A stretch of DNA of 64,000 bases from Bacteroidaceae bacterium (GCA_024401275.1 JAKSLJ010000014.1:1-64000), one strand, 5' to 3'. Numbered from the stretch's first letter, positions 50,940 through 59,262 are shown. Notes: generated by a model not told the origin, from the letters alone. Translations and numbers: made by a program.

Positions 50940-51776
50940 ATGTGGACTTATATAGATAGTTTTTCATATAGAAATATCATTCATTTTTTTATTATTGTTT
51001 TGGTTGTACTAGTGAGCATTGGATGTGATAAGCATAATCAATATTATTCTGACGAGTTGACTATACAACTGGAGTCGCTGTTTGAACACAATTCCAACGA
51101 TTCGATATATCATGTTTTCCAGAATAATTTTGGAAATGAGGAATACTTCACTCTGACTAGTGGCTCTTTCTATAATAAACCATTTGTAGATGCGTACTGT
51201 TTTATTAATGGAAATCTTGTTACTTTTTGTTCTTGGACAGGTAAAGCTGACAAGACTATTGTGAATATTGATGATATGATACCATTTAGGGATACAATAA
51301 GTGGCTACTGTGAACAGGGTAGCTATAATATGATTGAAGAAAAAGAACGAGAAAATATTATAATGAAAAAGAAAGAAGATGGTGGGTTTGAAATTGTCAA
51401 CCACTATGACCAATCTGCAATTGTAATTGATTCTCTTCAAAAAACAATAAAAAATCCTGTTATTTGTAAAAAATTGTATGCATACATGAAAAATGTTCTT
51501 GCCAACGTATATTACATATATTGTTACAAGAAAGACGAGAATAATTATTTGCAATTTGGAGCATCTGCCTTTTATGATCCCAAACAAACTATCGGATACT
51601 TCTTTTGCAATGGCATTTTGGTGGTTGTTTATTCAAACAACAACGATGTTGGATTTGACGAATTGAGTTTCTTGAACATGCGGGAAGTTAAGAAATATAG
51701 ATGTAGAATTGCTTATTATAAAGAATCCTCTCAATTCGTCATTCCTGTTGAAGATGAGGAAGAATTTGAGTTTTAA
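50940..51776 (+). CDS. Lipoprotein, orphan immunity-like
   Basis: A 278-residue protein. A basic/aromatic start and hydrophobic helix end in a lipobox (SIGC, Cys at about residue 30), so it is probably a lipoprotein. The mature part is AT-rich coded, full of Asn, Lys and Tyr, with no known family. It lies behind promoter copy B and before a GGGGAC repeat. Low GC, location after an Rhs toxin pair and absence of a cognate toxin suggest an orphan immunity gene, by context only. Confidence 0.65.
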   Translation: MWTYIDSFSYRNIIHFFIIVLVVLVSIGCDKHNQYYSDELTIQLESLFEHNSNDSIYHVFQNNFGNEEYFTLTSGSFYNKPFVDAYCFINGNLVTFCSWTGKADKTIVNIDDMIPFRDTISGYCEQGSYNMIEEKERENIIMKKKEDGGFEIVNHYDQSAIVIDSLQKTIKNPVICKKLYAYMKNVLANVYYIYCYKKDENNYLQFGASAFYDPKQTIGYFFCNGILVVVYSNNNDVGFDELSFLNMREVKKYRCRIAYYKESSQFVIPVEDEEEFEF

Positions 51777-51830
51777 AATATAGGATACATAACGAGAAAC
51801 TATGGAACGTTTTCTCGGTACATATTCGTA

Positions 51831-51873
51831 GGGGACAGGTCGCTGTACCAACAGGTTCTACCCCATAATCCAA
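51831..51873. repeat. GGGGACAGG repeat, copy 1
   Basis: A 43-bp unit (ggggacaggtcgctgtacca... to ...ataatccaa) that recurs at 52430-52471 with one missing base. Each copy follows one orphan gene and precedes the next. Confidence 0.8.
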
Positions 51874-51962
51874 TGTGAAGGAGAACCGTCCCTTGTCACC
51901 ATACCTGCAACCCTGTTCAATAATTTACGTATCAACTACCCAAAGTACAAGTATATAAAAAG

Positions 51963-52391
51963 ATGAAAACAATCATCAAGAATTTCTTGCTAGGAAATAT
52001 GCTTTGCCTTGCAGCTCTAATATTGCTTAACCAATACCGCTTGTTTATAGATGAACGCAATGATTTTTTGGATGAATATGCATTTATAGGCATCTTTACA
52101 TTATTTGCAGGAGTGGTTCTCTCTACTAAAGATCAAAAATTAAAGAAGATGACACTATCATTATACATTATACTATGTGTGTGGATTGTAACCGTCTGTT
52201 TCCTGTTGGAAGGAACTATGCATTATAGGATTGTAGGTGTATTATTTATACCTTTATGGGGCATAATTAATATCTGGAGTTCTATCAAATACATGAAAAT
52301 GTCTGCGATGGAGAAATGCAAAACATCATATATATTTAGAGGATTGTTACTTTTTATAATGAGTGCCTTCTTTTATACACTATTAAAATAG
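51963..52391 (+). CDS. Small multi-pass membrane protein, orphan immunity-like
   Basis: A 142-residue protein with four hydrophobic helices, at about residues 8-24, 40-56, 66-84 and 120-138 with another weak one near 88-105. No family recognised. It is flanked on both sides by the GGGGAC repeat (51831 and 52430) and shares the low GC of the cassette region. Multi-pass proteins of this size are frequent immunity proteins against membrane-acting toxins, but no toxin is next to it. Confidence 0.65.
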   Translation: MKTIIKNFLLGNMLCLAALILLNQYRLFIDERNDFLDEYAFIGIFTLFAGVVLSTKDQKLKKMTLSLYIILCVWIVTVCFLLEGTMHYRIVGVLFIPLWGIINIWSSIKYMKMSAMEKCKTSYIFRGLLLFIMSAFFYTLLK

Positions 52392-52429
52392 AAAGCAAAA
52401 CAATATTGGCGACGAGACGCGGGAGGACA

Positions 52430-52471
52430 GGGGACAGTCGCTGTACCAACAGGTTCTACCCCATAATCCAA
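52430..52471. repeat. GGGGACAG repeat, copy 2
   Basis: Matches 51831-51873 over 42 bp with a one-base indel. The following 52472-52740 stretch holds no credible gene; ggataggttccgtgaccct at 52596 resembles ggacagattccatgaccct at 54040. Confidence 0.8.
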
Positions 52472-52744
52472 CATGAACAAAATGACAACTTTAACACATA
52501 GGAGCATCGTCCGTGATGGCGTTTTCGGCAAGGCATACCAAACTGCAGTGCCAAACATTACCGTTGCCACTGGCTGCACGAGGGAGCTGGATCACAGGGA
52601 TAGGTTCCGTGACCCTCTGTCCAAATCTCCTCAGCACCGAGAAGACAATATCGGCAATATGAAAACGAATGGCATGTTCTGCGAGAAATAATCACAGAAA
52701 TGTGTGGTTTTAAAGTACTGAAAAATCAACTATTATAGAGAACA

Positions 52745-52797
52745 ACTAACAAAATAGTTAGTAACCATTTGGTTAGTAATTTTTTTTATTACCTTTG
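52745..52797 (+). promoter_or_regulatory. Promoter with TetR-like operator upstream of the AAA ATPase
   Basis: The palindrome AACCATTTGGTT (52763-52774) contains the -33 TTTG (52768-52771); TACCTTTG (52790-52797) follows 18 nt later. GTTAGT occurs at 52757 and 52772, with ACTAAC at 52745. Palindromes over a -33 element are typical of TetR-type repression; no such regulator is in the window. Confidence 0.65.
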
Positions 52798-52818
52798 CAC
52801 CGAAAAAATGAACATTTT

Positions 52819-52845
52819 GAGCCTCTTAATAAGGAGCGGCTATAA
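52819..52845. repeat. 27-bp dispersed hairpin repeat, copy 2
   Basis: gagcctcttaataaggagcg followed by gctataa matches 2301-2327 with three differences. It lies in the untranslated leader of the AAA ATPase gene. Confidence 0.55.
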
Positions 52846-52871
52846 ATCTGGGGGAAAAATAAACGACATTT

Positions 52872-54014
52872 ATGGTATTTGAAGACAATAGACCTTTTGT
52901 GTTTGGAGTAAAGGTGGAAGGCGACAACTTCACTGATAGAACTGAGGACACGAAAACTTTGCTCGCAAACTTCAACTATGGCGTGAATACGGTGCTTATA
53001 TTTCCTCGACGAATGGGCAAAACCTCGTTGGTTGATAAGGTGTGTGGACTTGTTGATACGGACAAGATAAAGGTTGTACGCATTGATGCTTTTGGGCTGA
53101 GATGTGAAACGGATTTTGTAAACGCTTTTGCTACAGCCGTTGTAAAGGCTACGTCATCACGTTGGGAGGAGTGGATGGAGAATGCCAAGATATTCCTTAG
53201 TCGCTTTGTTCCAAAAATCAGTTTTGGTCAAGATCCTTTAAACGACTTCTCTGTTTCGTTGGAATATAACCCGTCAAACAACACGACAGAGGAAGTGCTG
53301 CAGCTGCCCGAACTCATTGCGCAGAGTAAAGGCATCAGGATTGTAGTGTGTATAGACGAATTCCAGCAGATTGGTGAATTTTCTGATTCACTGATTTTTC
53401 AGAAAAAGCTGCGTAGTGTATGGCAGCACCATAGTCACGTAACATATTGCATGTATGGCAGCAAGAAACACATGATGGAGCGTATCTTCCTGAATAAAAG
53501 CTATCCGTTCTATCGGTTTGGCGACATAATGTATCTGCAGAAGATTAGCGAGAGGGACTGGGTGAAGTATATCATGGAGAGATTTTCTGTTACGGGAAAA
53601 TCCATATCGGAGGAATTGGCGCAAAGAATCTGCAGATTGACAGAGTGCTATTCGTCATACGTACAGCAGTTGGCTTGGTTTGTATGGCTAAAATGTGACG
53701 GAGAGGCTACGGAGTGCGACCTTACTTTCGGAAAGAACCGACTTCTTGATTCACAAGAGGCGCTTTTTATCCAGCAGACAGAAAGCCTTTCTGATTACCA
53801 GATGAACTATCTCCACGCCATAGCAGACGGAATCCATACAGGTTTCTCGTTGAAAAGCACATTGTCAAAGTACCGTCTTGGTACATCTGCCAACATAGTG
53901 AAACTGAAAAAAGCACTACTTGAGAAAGACTTGATAGAGGTGACAGCACCCAAAACTGTTGATATGGCAGACCCTATCCTGAAACTATGGTTGAAAGAAA
54001 GGATCTGGAAGTAA
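52872..54014 (+). CDS. AAA-family ATPase with C-terminal winged helix
   Basis: A 380-residue cytoplasmic protein of the archaeal-type/STAND-like ATPase group. The P-loop is FPRRMGKTSLVD (about 43-54), Walker B is VVCIDEFQQI. A winged-helix-like domain ends the protein (YLHAIADGIHTGF...TSANIVKLKKALLEKDLIEV). Members are widespread in Bacteroidetes, usually as solitary genes of unknown role. It has a strong promoter with an operator-like palindrome and sits at the edge of the Rhs cassette region. Confidence 0.87.
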   Translation: MVFEDNRPFVFGVKVEGDNFTDRTEDTKTLLANFNYGVNTVLIFPRRMGKTSLVDKVCGLVDTDKIKVVRIDAFGLRCETDFVNAFATAVVKATSSRWEEWMENAKIFLSRFVPKISFGQDPLNDFSVSLEYNPSNNTTEEVLQLPELIAQSKGIRIVVCIDEFQQIGEFSDSLIFQKKLRSVWQHHSHVTYCMYGSKKHMMERIFLNKSYPFYRFGDIMYLQKISERDWVKYIMERFSVTGKSISEELAQRICRLTECYSSYVQQLAWFVWLKCDGEATECDLTFGKNRLLDSQEALFIQQTESLSDYQMNYLHAIADGIHTGFSLKSTLSKYRLGTSANIVKLKKALLEKDLIEVTAPKTVDMADPILKLWLKERIWK

Positions 54015-54070
54015 AACTATTCTAAAATCCGAGGGTTCACACGGACAGATTCCATGACCCTATTGAAGAT

Positions 54071-54748
54071 ATGAAAGAAATACTTGACTTCCTGCGTGAC
54101 TTGCAGGCAAACAACAACCGCGAATGGTTCAACGAGAACAAAAATCGCTACAAGAAAGTGCAGGCTCAGTGGAATGAGTTCTGCCTCGAACTGATTCGCG
54201 AAATAGGATCGTACGACGAGGACATTGCGAAACTTACGCTCAGCCAATGCACCTACCGCATCTATCGCGACACGCGCTTCAGCCACGACAAGTCTCCTTA
54301 CAAAACCCACTTCGGAGTGTTCCTCGCACCTGGCGGCAAGAAGTCTATGCATGCCGGTTACTACTTCCACATAGGCACTGGCGATGCGGGCGGTTATCCT
54401 CACGCTCACATGCTGGCAGCGGGCAATTACTGCTACGACAGTCGCACGGTGAAGTTCCTACGTGAAGATATCAGCTTGGGATGGGAGGAGTTTCGCGACG
54501 ATGTGCTCGGCGCTGCCGATCCACGATTTGAGATGAGTGAGGAGGACGCTCTGAAAAGAGTGCCGAAAGGCTTTGATGCCGATGCTCCATACGCCGACTG
54601 GATGCGCCAGAAAGCTTTCTGCATAGCCTTCAATGTAGGCAATGACTTTCTCCTCCAACCAAACCTCGCAAAACGTGTTGCCGACATATTCCGAACATCA
54701 AAGCCATTCATCGACTATGTAAACCGTGCAGTCGATTTTGAAGAATAA
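54071..54748 (+). CDS. DUF2461 (TIGR02453) family protein
   Basis: A 225-residue cytoplasmic protein that matches the family throughout: ILDFLRDLQANNNREWFNENK, YRIYRDTRFSHDKSPYKTHFG, GYYFHIGTGDAGGYPHAHML-like central part and a helical C-terminus. Function is unknown. It is 56 bp after the ATPase and on the same strand, with an Rhs-repeat-like stretch (about 54038-54061) between them. Higher GC than the preceding cassettes. Confidence 0.9.
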   Translation: MKEILDFLRDLQANNNREWFNENKNRYKKVQAQWNEFCLELIREIGSYDEDIAKLTLSQCTYRIYRDTRFSHDKSPYKTHFGVFLAPGGKKSMHAGYYFHIGTGDAGGYPHAHMLAAGNYCYDSRTVKFLREDISLGWEEFRDDVLGAADPRFEMSEEDALKRVPKGFDADAPYADWMRQKAFCIAFNVGNDFLLQPNLAKRVADIFRTSKPFIDYVNRAVDFEE

Positions 54749-54785
54749 ACATACAAAAACTGCAAATTAAGGAAAATTTATATTT

Positions 54786-54822
54786 TGAAAATCCTTAATG
54801 ACAATTGACAATCGTGACAATG
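54786..54822. repeat. 37-bp dispersed repeat, copy 1
   Basis: The 37 bp from tgaaaatccttaatgac to gtgacaatg are repeated exactly, in inverse orientation, at 59153-59189, and with a change over the right 28 bp at about 56945-56973. It contains tandem TGACAAT. Confidence 0.75.
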
Positions 54823-54863
54823 CGGGACACATTCTAACAATGTTTCTTAGTTTTCACATACAA

Positions 54864-56126
54864 ATGAAAAAAACATTAACAGCCATACTATTCCTGATAG
54901 TCGCAACCGCTAATGCTCTTGCGATTGATTATGAGATTGTTGAGACGAAATCATCCTTCTTCTATAAGTCCTATGTCGTGAAGTACGAGTCTGTGTCGGC
55001 AGACATGACAGGAACGGACATCGTGTCGGGTGTCATCACCATCCCTTCAAGCGGGAATGCTAACTGCGTAATACTCGACAACCATCACACTATCACCGCC
55101 AACGCCGAGGCACCGAGCGTACAAGGGTCTTCTGCTGCCGGCATGCTGTTTAGTCTTGCATACGTAGTCGCTGCTACTGATTATATAGGATATGGTAAGA
55201 CTACGGACAAGGTGCACCCTTACTTGTGTCAGCGACAAAACGCATTGAACTCCATCGACATCGCAAAGATTGCATGGGATATAGTGAAGAAAGAAAAGAT
55301 AAAACTCAAACACGAGAATCTCTTGAATGTGGGCTACTCACAGGGCGGTGGCGTGGCAATGGCTGTACATCGCGAAATGGAGAACAATAGCGAACTGGCA
55401 AAGGAACTGCACTTCTCGGGTTCATGGTGCGGCGACGGTCCTTACGACATCAAGGCTTGCGTGGTGGATTATCTCAACCATCCCAACGAGGTTTCGTTTC
55501 CAGCCGTATTGCCTATGATTATAAATGGTTTTCTGAGTGGTGCCCCTGCAGAACTGAAAGGCGACCTTACATTTGCAGACTTCATCACCGACGACATGCT
55601 AGACGCAGGACTGGAAACATGGTTGTCAGAAAAGAAGATGGACACGGGCGACATCAACAGGAAGATGCGTGAGGTGGTAGGTGGCAGAAGCCTCACCCTT
55701 GCCGACATCTTCAAACCAGAAATGACATCCGTGGACGGGGCGCTGGCAAAGAAGTACATGGAATTTGCAGAGGCAGACTGTATCTGCACAGGATGGCAAC
55801 CTACCTACCCTATTAAGCTCATACACCTCAAATGCGACGAGGTGGTGCCTGTCTTCAACACATACAACGCCATTGACGGACTACATCTTACCGAAGACCA
55901 ATACCTTCTGGATGACACAAAATCAACGCATGCCGACTACGGAATGACTTTCTACCTGAAGCTCATAACCGAACTCGACAATTTCAACTATGACATGTCC
56001 AACACAATCGTCACCACCCATGCAGAGCGCAACACCAAGCGTCCTGCCAAGCGAATGGAACGTGGCAGGATTCTTATAGAGCGTAACGGTAAAAGATACA
56101 ACTTGTCGGGAGGACGCATTCAGTAA
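54864..56126 (+). CDS. Exported alpha/beta-hydrolase
   Basis: ATG 54864 begins a signal peptide (MKKTLTAILFLIVATANALA); an in-frame ATG at 54798 lies in the dispersed repeat and would bury it, so it is rejected. The 420-residue product has the nucleophile elbow GYSQGGG and a preceding AATDYIGYGKT, as in secretory lipases and dienelactone-hydrolase-like esterases. A catalytic His is likely in DDTKSTHADYG and an Asp in HLKCDEVVPV. The C-terminus ends with a basic tail. Substrate unknown. Confidence 0.82.
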   Translation: MKKTLTAILFLIVATANALAIDYEIVETKSSFFYKSYVVKYESVSADMTGTDIVSGVITIPSSGNANCVILDNHHTITANAEAPSVQGSSAAGMLFSLAYVVAATDYIGYGKTTDKVHPYLCQRQNALNSIDIAKIAWDIVKKEKIKLKHENLLNVGYSQGGGVAMAVHREMENNSELAKELHFSGSWCGDGPYDIKACVVDYLNHPNEVSFPAVLPMIINGFLSGAPAELKGDLTFADFITDDMLDAGLETWLSEKKMDTGDINRKMREVVGGRSLTLADIFKPEMTSVDGALAKKYMEFAEADCICTGWQPTYPIKLIHLKCDEVVPVFNTYNAIDGLHLTEDQYLLDDTKSTHADYGMTFYLKLITELDNFNYDMSNTIVTTHAERNTKRPAKRMERGRILIERNGKRYNLSGGRIQ

Positions 56127-56176
56127 AGGAAAGTTTTCCTTTCCAAAAACAATCAGCAAAAAAAGCGGAGAAAAGT

Positions 56177-56207
56177 TTTGCTATATCAAATATTATTTAT
56201 ACTTTTG
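56177..56207 (+). promoter_or_regulatory. Promoter of the exported protein at 56247
   Basis: TTTG (56177-56180), 19 nt, TACTTTTG (56200-56207), 40 bp before the ATG. An almost ideal Bacteroidetes promoter. Confidence 0.75.
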
Positions 56208-56246
56208 CAGTTGTAAAAAGCAATAACCAGAAACATTCTACACATC

Positions 56247-56864
56247 ATGAAACGAAAACTAATGACCCTTCTGCTGACATTCTTCACACTTGCAATGTCC
56301 GCACAGAATGAATCCATTCCCGTTAAATACAAGGGTACCGCTCCAAACATTGGCGACTTCCTCGTCGCATTGCTCAACGATAGTGATGAAGACGGTGATG
56401 CATGCGAAAGCAGTTTCGGCGAATGCCACGGAGGTATCGAAGATGCATGGAACCGCTACAAGCAGGGCAAGGCACAGAAAAAGAACATAACCTTTGTCGT
56501 TGACCTGAAGAACGGTTATATCCTCTACGAAGACAAGTTCGGAAACAGCAAGATGAGAATAGAAATCTGCTATTGGAACGAGTCAGACAACAAGCACAAG
56601 ATCGTTGCAACCAGCATGGCTTATTACACCAATGGCAAGTACGATCCAGGACAGTATGACGGCATTTCCTTCCTCCGCTACAGCAACTCTACGAAAAAGC
56701 TGACTTACGATTCCGACTTCCGTTCAAAGTTCCCATACGGTGGCGAAAACTACGAGATTGCCTATACTCTGCCACGCACAGGCAAGGACATCATCGCAAC
56801 CTCATGGTACAAGAACGGCACGAAGAAGCAGAAGACCATCAAGTGGAAAGGAAACGGCTTCTAA
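56247..56864 (+). CDS. Exported protein of unknown function
   Basis: A 205-residue protein with a signal peptide (LAMSAQ). The mature part has two cysteines close together (ACESSFGECHGG), an amphipathic helix with WNRYKQGK, and then beta strands (ITFVVDLKNGYILYED, MRIEICYWNESDNKHKIVAT). No known family. Single gene with its own promoter and a terminator hairpin (GCACG 56890-56894 with CGTGC 56908-56912, then TTTTT). Confidence 0.8.
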   Translation: MKRKLMTLLLTFFTLAMSAQNESIPVKYKGTAPNIGDFLVALLNDSDEDGDACESSFGECHGGIEDAWNRYKQGKAQKKNITFVVDLKNGYILYEDKFGNSKMRIEICYWNESDNKHKIVATSMAYYTNGKYDPGQYDGISFLRYSNSTKKLTYDSDFRSKFPYGGENYEIAYTLPRTGKDIIATSWYKNGTKKQKTIKWKGNGF

Positions 56865-56889
56865 TCCACACGCACAAATACAAACAAAG

Positions 56890-56918
56890 GCACGACTCTC
56901 ACTGAGCCGTGCTTTTTC
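56890..56918 (+). terminator. Terminator of the exported protein at 56247
   Basis: GCACG/CGTGC with an inner CTC/GAG pair, followed by TTTTTCTT. Confidence 0.7.
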
Positions 56919-56995
56919 TTATACCTACATGTATAATTGTTTTTCTTAATGACTATTGACAATCGTGACAATGATGACAACATGAGGAATTAGGT

Positions 56996-57101
56996 TGTAG
57001 GGCGAGGATTTGACTTTCCGCTTCGCGCCGCCGACCACGGTTCCGAGCCGCTGACCGCAAGAATCCTCGCACCAAAACGGCTCAGAAATCTTCGCCCTAC
57101 A
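56996..57101. repeat. Palindromic element TGTAGGGCGA/TCGCCCTACA
   Basis: Outer arms at 56996-57005 and 57092-57101, inner arms GCGAGGATT (57002-57010) and AATCCTCGC (57062-57070), with CG-rich DNA between. Partial copies are at 40056 and about 58960-58984. Its right end covers the stop codon of the minus-strand ORF at 57097. Confidence 0.7.
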
Positions 57102-57528
57102 TTTTACCCAATCTTCTGATAATGGCAGTCGCGTCCATCTGGGTGATGAGCTTCTGCGATTTCCAGTTCTTCAGCATCTGGTGGACACTGTTGCGAGAGC
57201 AGCCGTTGCCCTTTGCGCCCATTGCTTGCTCGAAGGAGAACTTGTCCGGGAGGCGGTTGTAGATGATGTCGTTGCCGCCTTTTCTCGCACGATTCTTGCC
57301 GATGCTGACGGTTGTTGCCGATGCCAGCTCAAGCTTATCACGTAAGTAGATCATGTCATTGTCGATGAGCGATTCCGCAAGCAGTTCGTATGCTTGGAGC
57401 ATGGCTGGAGACTGCATCTCGGAAGCTATTTCCGCTGTTAGCCAAGGTTGCTCCCTAAGCATCTTCTCAGCGCCTGTAAGTCCATGGTCTTCAATGAGTT
57501 TCTCGGCACGGAGCAGAGAATCAGACAT
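57097..57528 (-). pseudogene. Remnant of a mobile-element-type DNA-binding gene
   Basis: The open frame gives 143 residues with a C-terminal helix-turn-helix-like segment (FSFEQAMGAKGNGCSRNSV, then HQMLKNWKSQKLI). Upstream (57529 to about 57610) two more short protein-like segments in other frames, one reading DDRVMARARLRDHGTAMRM and one NEFEIRPLTQG, would continue it N-terminally. This suggests a longer gene broken by frameshifts. The style recalls the C-termini of VirE/DUF3987-like primase-helicase proteins of Bacteroidetes elements, but that is not certain. It could still be translated from 57528. Confidence 0.45.
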
Positions 57529-57728
57529 GCTGTCATTCGCATTGCAGTGCCGTGGTCGCGGAGTCGGGCACGAGCCATCACGCGGTCGTCATCCTTGAGT
57601 CAAGGGGCGGATCTCAAACTCATTGTTTTTTACCTTACATTTTGTGCTATTTTGCTATGAAAGAGGTAATTTTAAGTAGTAGAGTCACATTTTTCTTACT
57701 TTTCTGCCTTGAAATCAATAAAAATCAT

Positions 57729-57736
57729 TACTTTTG
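57729..57736 (+). promoter_or_regulatory. -7 element TACTTTTG of the gene at 57763
   Basis: TACTTTTG fits TAnnTTTG, 27 bp before the ATG. No clear -33. Confidence 0.55.
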
Positions 57737-57762
57737 CATGCAAAACAAATGTATTTATAACT

Positions 57763-58650
57763 ATGAGAACACTATTCCTTTTGGCTCTCCTCGCTTTTTC
57801 TGCTGTGTCTGATGCCCAGAATCTTAAGTTTTACTATAGTAAACTAACCCAATCGACACTCGTCACCTCCAAGACTAACTCTTCCTATATTCGCAAGACG
57901 CCAAATGCGAAGGCGCCTTACCTGATGTATGGTTGTAGAGACGAAACAGACGACTGCGGCTTCATGTGGAGCAACAAAGTTGACCGCATGTACAATCCAG
58001 AGCCATATATGGTGACCTCCAGTACGGTAGCGCTTGTTGTGCCTGACAGCAAGGCCAAGGATTTCTATCGCATTTGTGTGGGCACAAATTCAGATAACTT
58101 CTTCGAGGCTTATCTTTCTAAGGTGGCCACAAAGCCTGTAAACGCAATGCCGATAACTCGCAAGGAACTGAGAAATGAGTACTTCGGCTATTGGATCTTC
58201 CCTGAAGGAAGTGGACTTCAGGATGTGATCGTCGCTCTTGACAGCGACGAACTCTATGGCGTGAGCAACCTGATGCTTGGCACAATCCAGAACGGACTTC
58301 TGGTCTTTGCCCATAGCATACCGGGATATTTCCTGTATGATGAGAGTGTGAATAAGCTGACAATCAAGGAGAATGTATATGGAAACCAGACGGTTTTCTT
58401 GTATGGCCCTAAGCATTGTCGGCCTCTGTCGGAAACAAGCGATTATAAAGTGCTTAACCTTGGCAAGTTGACTTCGGCTGAGAAGAAGCAGTTACTCCTC
58501 AAGCTTCAGGCTGATAAGAAGCCTAACGCAACCATCGTGCGCGCTAAGTATGCAGGTCCAAATGAGTCTCCAGCAATTCGTGACATCTATTGGGGCAACG
58601 GCGTTAACGGCAACTTTACTGCTGTGTCCGTGATGGATTTGCATCTGTAG
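57763..58650 (+). CDS. Exported protein of unknown function
   Basis: The ATG at 57763 gives 295 residues with a normal signal peptide (SAVSDAQ); an earlier in-frame ATG precedes the -7 element. The N-terminal 60 residues have an SH3-like look (SSYIRKTPNAKAPYLMYG). The remainder is mixed with no motif recognised, ending in WGNGVNGNFTAVSV. It resembles the SH3-type exported proteins at 15589 and 16818 in style. Single gene. Confidence 0.77.
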   Translation: MRTLFLLALLAFSAVSDAQNLKFYYSKLTQSTLVTSKTNSSYIRKTPNAKAPYLMYGCRDETDDCGFMWSNKVDRMYNPEPYMVTSSTVALVVPDSKAKDFYRICVGTNSDNFFEAYLSKVATKPVNAMPITRKELRNEYFGYWIFPEGSGLQDVIVALDSDELYGVSNLMLGTIQNGLLVFAHSIPGYFLYDESVNKLTIKENVYGNQTVFLYGPKHCRPLSETSDYKVLNLGKLTSAEKKQLLLKLQADKKPNATIVRAKYAGPNESPAIRDIYWGNGVNGNFTAVSVMDLHL

Positions 58651-59213
58651 AATATAGGACAGGGGACAGACAGATTACTGTACCGACCAAAGATCATAGG
58701 GGCTATAATCCGTGATCCTCTCGCGATTGTTCCATACCTTCCGTCACAGAGCCGCAAAATTCGTCTGTTTTAATATAGGAAAAGCTAAGGATTTTAATGT
58801 AATCTCTTATAAGAAATCATTTTTTCTAGTAAGAAACTGTTACCTAAAGCAAAGGATAAGCTAATCTTTCTCCATAGTTTTGGAACTGTAGTGGTATGTG
58901 ATATCCGCGGGCGGATTGGTCGCTGGGTCTGCACCCCTCCTATACAGAATTCACGCAAACGGCTCAGTAAACTTCGCCCCACAAAATGGGGGAGATGTCT
59001 TGCCAGTGTAACATAAAGTGCAACTTAGTGCAACATAATCTGGGACATGTTGCACTGGATAATGCATTGGTTCTCAGTCATGTAGAAAGAACCAGTGCTA
59101 CAGTGCAACATATTTTGCGACAAATCGGTTCGCATTTCCATTTCGTTGTCATCATTGTCACGATTGTCAATTGTCATTAAGGATTTTCAGGAATTGGTTG
59201 GGACAATAAAAAA
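58651..59213. repeat. Gene-free stretch packed with repeats
   Basis: No credible gene. It holds a GGGGACAG repeat (58670), inverse copies of the palindromes of 28369-28404 at 58803-58836, a GGTCGCTGG piece at about 58917, an end of the TGTAGGGCGA element (about 58960-58984), three AGTGCAAC units with a perfect 10-bp hairpin (59027-59056), TGGTTCT/AGAACCA (59068-59094), and the 37-bp repeat at 59153-59189. Confidence 0.7.
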
Positions 59214-59246
59214 TCCTACTCAAAGGTTCATTGCCAAAGAGTAGGA
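59214..59246 (-). terminator. Terminator of the zinc-ribbon gene at 59263
   Basis: TCCTACTC/GAGTAGGA (59214-59221, 59239-59246), 8-bp stem. On the minus strand it is followed by TTTTTTATTG. Confidence 0.75.
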
Positions 59247-59262
59247 CTTATGGAGAAAAGAA

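Noticed and set aside
52473-52691. 72-codon open frame after the second GGGGAC repeat
   Set aside because: It starts inside the repeat, lacks a promoter, and has mixed composition without hydrophobic core or motif. It is likely a run of old cassette fragments.
54798-54863. Upstream ATG for the alpha/beta-hydrolase
   Set aside because: It is inside the 37-bp dispersed repeat and would place 22 residues before a complete signal peptide.
56996-57101. CRISPR-like or attachment-site reading of the repeat-rich gaps
   Set aside because: The repeats are palindromic singletons with no regular spacer pattern, and no integrase or cas gene is present.
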